Shown piece by piece: positions 12,889 through 15,403 of a stretch of 15,403 bases of DNA. A program made the translations under genes and the position numbers. Under the pieces are notes generated by a model. The model did no database searches, was not told the origin of the DNA, and was given only the letters and a program-made list of their open reading frames with translations. The stretch is from Chrysochromulina tobinii (Eukaryota; Haptophyta; Prymnesiales; Chrysochromulinaceae): positions 1 to 15,403 of the forward strand of contig JWZX01000001.1 in assembly GCA_001275005.1 (NCBI GenBank). Direction: 5' to 3'. The stretch's first letter is position 1. Each line of letters opens with the position of its first letter.

Positions 12889-15403
12889 ATGGCGACGACG
12901 ACACCACCCGATAGCGAGGGGGCTGGTGCGCCTGGGGCAGAGTCGGCGCAGGCGCAGCCATTGCGGACGCTTCCGCTCACTCGAGTCTGCGCCGATGAAG
13001 TGAACAGCTTCGCATTTGACTTAAGCGGCGCACCCTTGCCGTGCTCCTACTTTTCAGCACAGCCTTCCGCGTGCGCTTCCTATTCCATCGTGCGGATCAC
13101 TTGCCCGGTCGCGTGTGGCACGTGTACGCTTCCCCCGCCTGGCCCCTCGGGCCTAATGGACTTGGCCGGCGCCACAACGAGCGACCATCCTGTAGCCGGG
13201 CTGTACTCCTTGCAGCTTGTTCCCAGCCATCACCGTGAGCTGCAGACCGCAACACCGCCTCCACCGCCACCGCCCTCCCCACCCTCCTTACCGCCTCCAT
13301 CGCCCTCGCCGCCGCCGCCCTGCGCGCGCGTTACGCAAATATCCGCTCGTTCTGGTGGTTGTGTGGACTACCTCAGACTGGACTTCGACGATGGTTCATT
13401 CACTGCTTACGGGTCCCAAGGAAATCCAACGACCACATTCAATTTGCTGGCGGGTGAACATCTCGATTCTGTGTCCTGGACTCGATTCCAAGGTGGAGCA
13501 TATTGTCTTCCTGGCTGTGCGGTGACCTTCATTACTTCCTACGGACGCAGTGCCGGCATCAGCGGGTCATGGGGTCCTGCGAACGGCTGTCCTGCGCAAG
13601 CAGTTCAGTTTCCCAGTAACCAACGGCCGATTGTAGGGCTCAACTATTCAGCACCTGATGGGACCTCCATGTCCCAAGTTCTTATCGGTCCAATCACCAC
13701 GGTCTCTGCTTGCGCGGCGTCGCTTCCGCCCTCGCCGCCGCCGCCTTCGCCCTCGCCGCCGCCGCCCTCGCCGTCAGCACCACCGCCCCCGCTCGTGTGC
13801 AACTTCGTCGCGGGCGATGGCTTCGGCGGCGGTGCCGCATCGGAGTTGAACACCGGGTCTTCTTATGGCTCTGGGCTCGAATGCGCCGAAGCGGTCCGCA
13901 CCAGGTACCCTCTCGCCAACGGCGTCACCTACGGCCCCGGGGGCGTGTGCTGGGCCGAGTTTGGCATGCATAGCAGCAACCCTGCCTGGATTAATTGGAG
14001 CACGTGCCTCTTCGGCGGCTGGCCGTCACCCCCACCTTCGCCACCGCCGCCTTCGCCTTCGCCGCCGCCGCCCTCGCCGTCAGCACCACCGCCCCCGCTC
14101 GTGTGCAACTACGTCATGGGCTGGGTCGCCGTCTTTTCGGGGCTTGAGTACCTCGGGGCCCCCTTTGACTCTGGGCTCGACTGCGCCGTAGCAGTCCGCA
14201 CCAGGTACCCTCTCGCCAACGGCGCCGCCAGCCATGGGGGCAACGGCGCCTGCTATGCAGTATCTGGCTTGGTTAGTCTCGACACTAACACAGTTTGGCG
14301 CACGTGCCTCTTCGGCGGCTGGCCGTCACCCCCGCCATCGCTGCCGCCACCGTCGCCCTCGCCGCCGCCCCCGTCCTCGCCGCCTCCGCCATCGCCACCA
14401 CCGTCGCCACCACCACCCTCACCTCCGCCATCACCGCCGCCTCCGTCCCCACCACCATCGCCACCCCCGCCGAGCCCACCACCATCGCCGCCTCCTCCCA
14501 GTCCGCCTCCGTCGCCACCACCTCCCTCACCTCCGCCGTCACCGCCGCCACCCTCGCCGCCACCGTCTCCTCCCCCACCAAGTCCTCCGCCTTCACCGCC
14601 ACCCCCTTCACCACCACCGTCTCCACCACCACCATCGCCACCACCTTCGCCGCCACCTCCGTCCCCTCCGCCTTCGCCTCCACCGCCATCACCGCCGCCC
14701 TCGCCACCTCCTCCAAGCCCACCACCTTCTCCACCACCGCCCAGTCCACCGCCATCGCCTCCTCCTCCTTCGCCACCGCCGTCGCCCCCGCCCCATCACC
14801 GCCGCCTCCTTCGCCACCACCCGACGCCACCACCTTCGCCCCCGCCACCTTCCCCCCCTCCTCCTTCGCCTCCTCCTCCCTCGCCGCCTCCACCTTCTCC
14901 TCCACCGTCTCCTCCACCTCCCATGTGGTGTGACAACGCCTGCGTAGCCACCTTTGGGCGAACCGTGGTCGACGTGAGCTCCGATGGTACTTGCGATGAC
15001 GGAGGTCCGGGGAGTGAGTATCCGTACTGCAAAGTCGGCCACGATTGCGACGACTGTGGCCAGCGTTTCAAGTACCCGCCTTCACCGCCGCCGCCGTCGC
15101 CGCCGCCTCCTTCCCCGCCTCCACCATCGCCCCCACCTCCCTCTCCACCTCCTAGGCCTCCACCGCCTTCACCACCGCCGGAGCCTCCGCCATCGCCTCC
15201 ACCCCCGTCACCCCCACCGATGCCACCTCCTCCATCGCCGCCACCCCCGTTGCCACCTGCACCAGACGGCGGGTACAGCCCGCCTCCGCCCTCGCCGCCG
15301 CCTCCATCGCCACCTCCACCTTCCCCACCCCTCCCCTTCCGCCTCCTCCTTCGCCACCAAGCCCAACGCCACCTCCATCACCGCCGCCGCCTTCGCCTCC
15401 ACC
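12787..15403 (+). CDS. Secreted Ser-Pro-rich mosaic protein with jacalin-like, Cys-rich and LNR-like domains (3' partial)
   Basis: The proposed start ATG at 12787 opens a signal peptide: a polar basic n-region (RSYRSR), core FALALLVLCA and probable cleavage after VSA at residue 34. A Cys motif at residues 68-113 ends CPVACGTC, as in ShKT-like domains. After a Pro tract, residues about 179-309 resemble a jacalin-type beta-prism lectin (GGCVDYLRL, FNLLAGEHLDSVSW, IVGLNYS, VLIGPI). Two 75-residue Cys modules (13795-14025, 14101-14325) follow, then about 200 residues of SPPPP repeats and an LNR-like Cys module (14923-15075). More Ser-Pro repeats run off the window. Ser-Pro tracts in algae are hydroxylated and glycosylated rods of cell-covering proteins (pherophorin-like); the lectin and Cys domains suggest glycan binding outside the cell. 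The upstream frame is also open, so the start rests on the signal peptide. No stop is reached. Confidence 0.75.
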   Translation, partial: MSVGFAIRSTNNRSYRSRCFALALLVLCAPQVSAMATTTPPDSEGAGAPGAESAQAQPLRTLPLTRVCADEVNSFAFDLSGAPLPCSYFSAQPSACASYSIVRITCPVACGTCTLPPPGPSGLMDLAGATTSDHPVAGLYSLQLVPSHHRELQTATPPPPPPPSPPSLPPPSPSPPPPCARVTQISARSGGCVDYLRLDFDDGSFTAYGSQGNPTTTFNLLAGEHLDSVSWTRFQGGAYCLPGCAVTFITSYGRSAGISGSWGPANGCPAQAVQFPSNQRPIVGLNYSAPDGTSMSQVLIGPITTVSACAASLPPSPPPPSPSPPPPSPSAPPPPLVCNFVAGDGFGGGAASELNTGSSYGSGLECAEAVRTRYPLANGVTYGPGGVCWAEFGMHSSNPAWINWSTCLFGGWPSPPPSPPPPSPSPPPPSPSAPPPPLVCNYVMGWVAVFSGLEYLGAPFDSGLDCAVAVRTRYPLANGAASHGGNGACYAVSGLVSLDTNTVWRTCLFGGWPSPPPSLPPPSPSPPPPSSPPPPSPPPSPPPPSPPPSPPPPSPPPSPPPPSPPPSPPPPSPPPSPPPPSPPPSPPPPSPPPSPPPPSPPPSPPPPSPPPSPPPPSPPPSPPPPSPPPSPPPPSPPPSPPPPSPPPSPPPPSPPPSPPPPSPPPSPPPHHRRLLRHHPTPPPSPPPPSPPPPSPPPPSPPPPSPPPSPPPPMWCDNACVATFGRTVVDVSSDGTCDDGGPGSEYPYCKVGHDCDDCGQRFKYPPSPPPPSPPPPSPPPPSPPPPSPPPRPPPPSPPPEPPPSPPPPSPPPMPPPPSPPPPLPPAPDGGYSPPPPSPPPPSPPPPSPPLPFRLLLRHQAQRHLHHRRRLRLH
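12988..13125 (+). other. ShKT-like Cys motif
   Basis: Six Cys over 46 residues, from VCADE to the closing CPVACGTC. The spacing of the last three Cys (C-x3-C-x2-C) and the CP..CG.C signature fit a ShKT-like fold, a small disulfide domain common in secreted proteins. The first half is looser than the consensus, so the family call is tentative. Confidence 0.5.
13321..13713 (+). other. Jacalin-like beta-prism lectin domain
   Basis: Typical elements are a GG-x-VD start (SGGCVDYLRLDFDDGSF), the GE-x-x-x-V turn (LLAGEHLDSVSW), a GR motif after a beta strand (VTFITSYGRSAG), then IVGLNYS and a closing QVLIGPI. Extra Cys pairs are inserted relative to plant lectins. The domain would bind sugars; specificity is unknown. 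Confidence 0.6.
13795..14325 (+). repeat. Cys-rich module pair (copy B) in the secreted protein
   Basis: Modules 3 (13795-14025) and 4 (14101-14325) each carry four Cys and end in CLFGGWP. They alternate with Pro-rich linkers. Modules 1 and 3 are sister copies, as are 2 and 4. I do not recognise the family. Confidence 0.9.
14326..14922 (+). repeat. SPPPP repeat tract
   Basis: About 200 codons of alternating Ser and runs of three to four Pro, with the strand almost devoid of G outside CCG and TCG codons. Codon choice varies, so the protein repeat is older than any DNA slippage. A nine-codon patch at 14794-14820 is out of register. Confidence 0.95.
14923..15075 (+). other. LNR-like Cys module
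   Basis: MWCDNAC, then DGTCDDGGPGSEYPYC, then GHDCDDCGQR. The Asp-rich Cys spacing resembles Lin-12/Notch-type repeats that bind calcium. Modules of this kind recur in algal secreted proteins and here break two Ser-Pro tracts. Confidence 0.55.
15076..15403 (+). repeat. Second SPPPP tract, running off the window
   Basis: Ser-Pro repeats resume after KYPP and continue with occasional Arg, Glu, Met and the insert APDGGYS. From about 15331 the frame reads Arg/His/Leu-rich sequence while the Pro-Ser pattern continues one base earlier, as expected after loss of one base in a C-rich run. Confidence 0.9.

Noticed and set aside
14285-14947. Plus-strand Arg/His-rich (14234-14947) and Ala/Thr-rich frames and a minus-strand Val/Ala/Glu-rich frame
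   Set aside because: They are out-of-frame readings of SPPPP codons. The flanking Cys domains are continuous only in the frame starting at 14101.
14326-15403. CRISPR-like or satellite array
   Set aside because: Periodicity is at the codon level with variable synonymous codons and no constant repeat-spacer pattern.
1-15403. Transposon or virus-derived genes
   Set aside because: No transposase, integrase, reverse transcriptase, capsid-like protein or terminal inverted repeats are visible; the repeats present are short local duplications.

Overview
The window looks like nuclear DNA of a GC-rich unicellular alga, most likely a haptophyte. Spliceosomal introns are visible, third codon positions are strongly G/C, and genes lie on both strands without operon-like packing. 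The content is typical of algae: a kinesin-light-chain type TPR protein, a peroxisomal-type polyamine oxidase, a mitochondrial lipoyl domain, a UVR/SnoaL-like protein of probable plastid location, a large coiled-coil IQ protein, and a secreted Ser-Pro-rich mosaic protein. The haptophyte assignment is an inference from overall style, not from a marker gene.

Layout. Positions 1-61 are the tail of an intron, and 62-1275 (+) are the last exon of a TPR gene with eight 42-residue repeats. Positions 1276-1785 lie between convergent genes. Positions 1786-3348 (-) are a three-exon FAD amine oxidase (polyamine oxidase type). Removing two short introns gives a continuous 465-residue protein ending in the peroxisomal signal SRL. 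Each intron carries a copy of the adjoining exon edge. A 128-bp divergent spacer separates it from 3477-4017 (+), a mitochondrial E2-type lipoyl domain with an Ala/Pro linker that stops at a splice donor without any E2 catalytic core. Spliced leader-like pieces lie between 4018 and 4416, then a UVR plus SnoaL-like gene ends at 5184. Positions 5419-9687 (+) encode an intronless 1422-residue coiled-coil and low-complexity protein with one IQ motif. Positions 9688-10326 appear non-coding.

From 10300 to the end of the window (15403) one forward frame has no stop codon, about 1700 codons running off the edge. It strings together unrelated material. First comes a pair of Cys-rich modules with Pro-rich linkers (10441-10956). 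Next come about one and a half copies of an EF-hand-like repeat unit (11116-12650) and a stretch rich in small in-frame duplications. A convincing signal peptide at 12787 then opens a secreted protein with a ShKT-like Cys motif, a jacalin-like domain, a second copy of the Cys-rich module pair, long Ser-Pro tracts and an LNR-like Cys module. I read this as a secreted gene starting at 12787, preceded by a duplicated piece of itself fused in frame to part of another gene. A single giant gene or an assembly join remain possible.

The genes do not form one pathway. The recurring theme is local duplication: in both oxidase introns, in four short in-frame duplications near 12.0-12.8 kb, and in the duplicated module pair.
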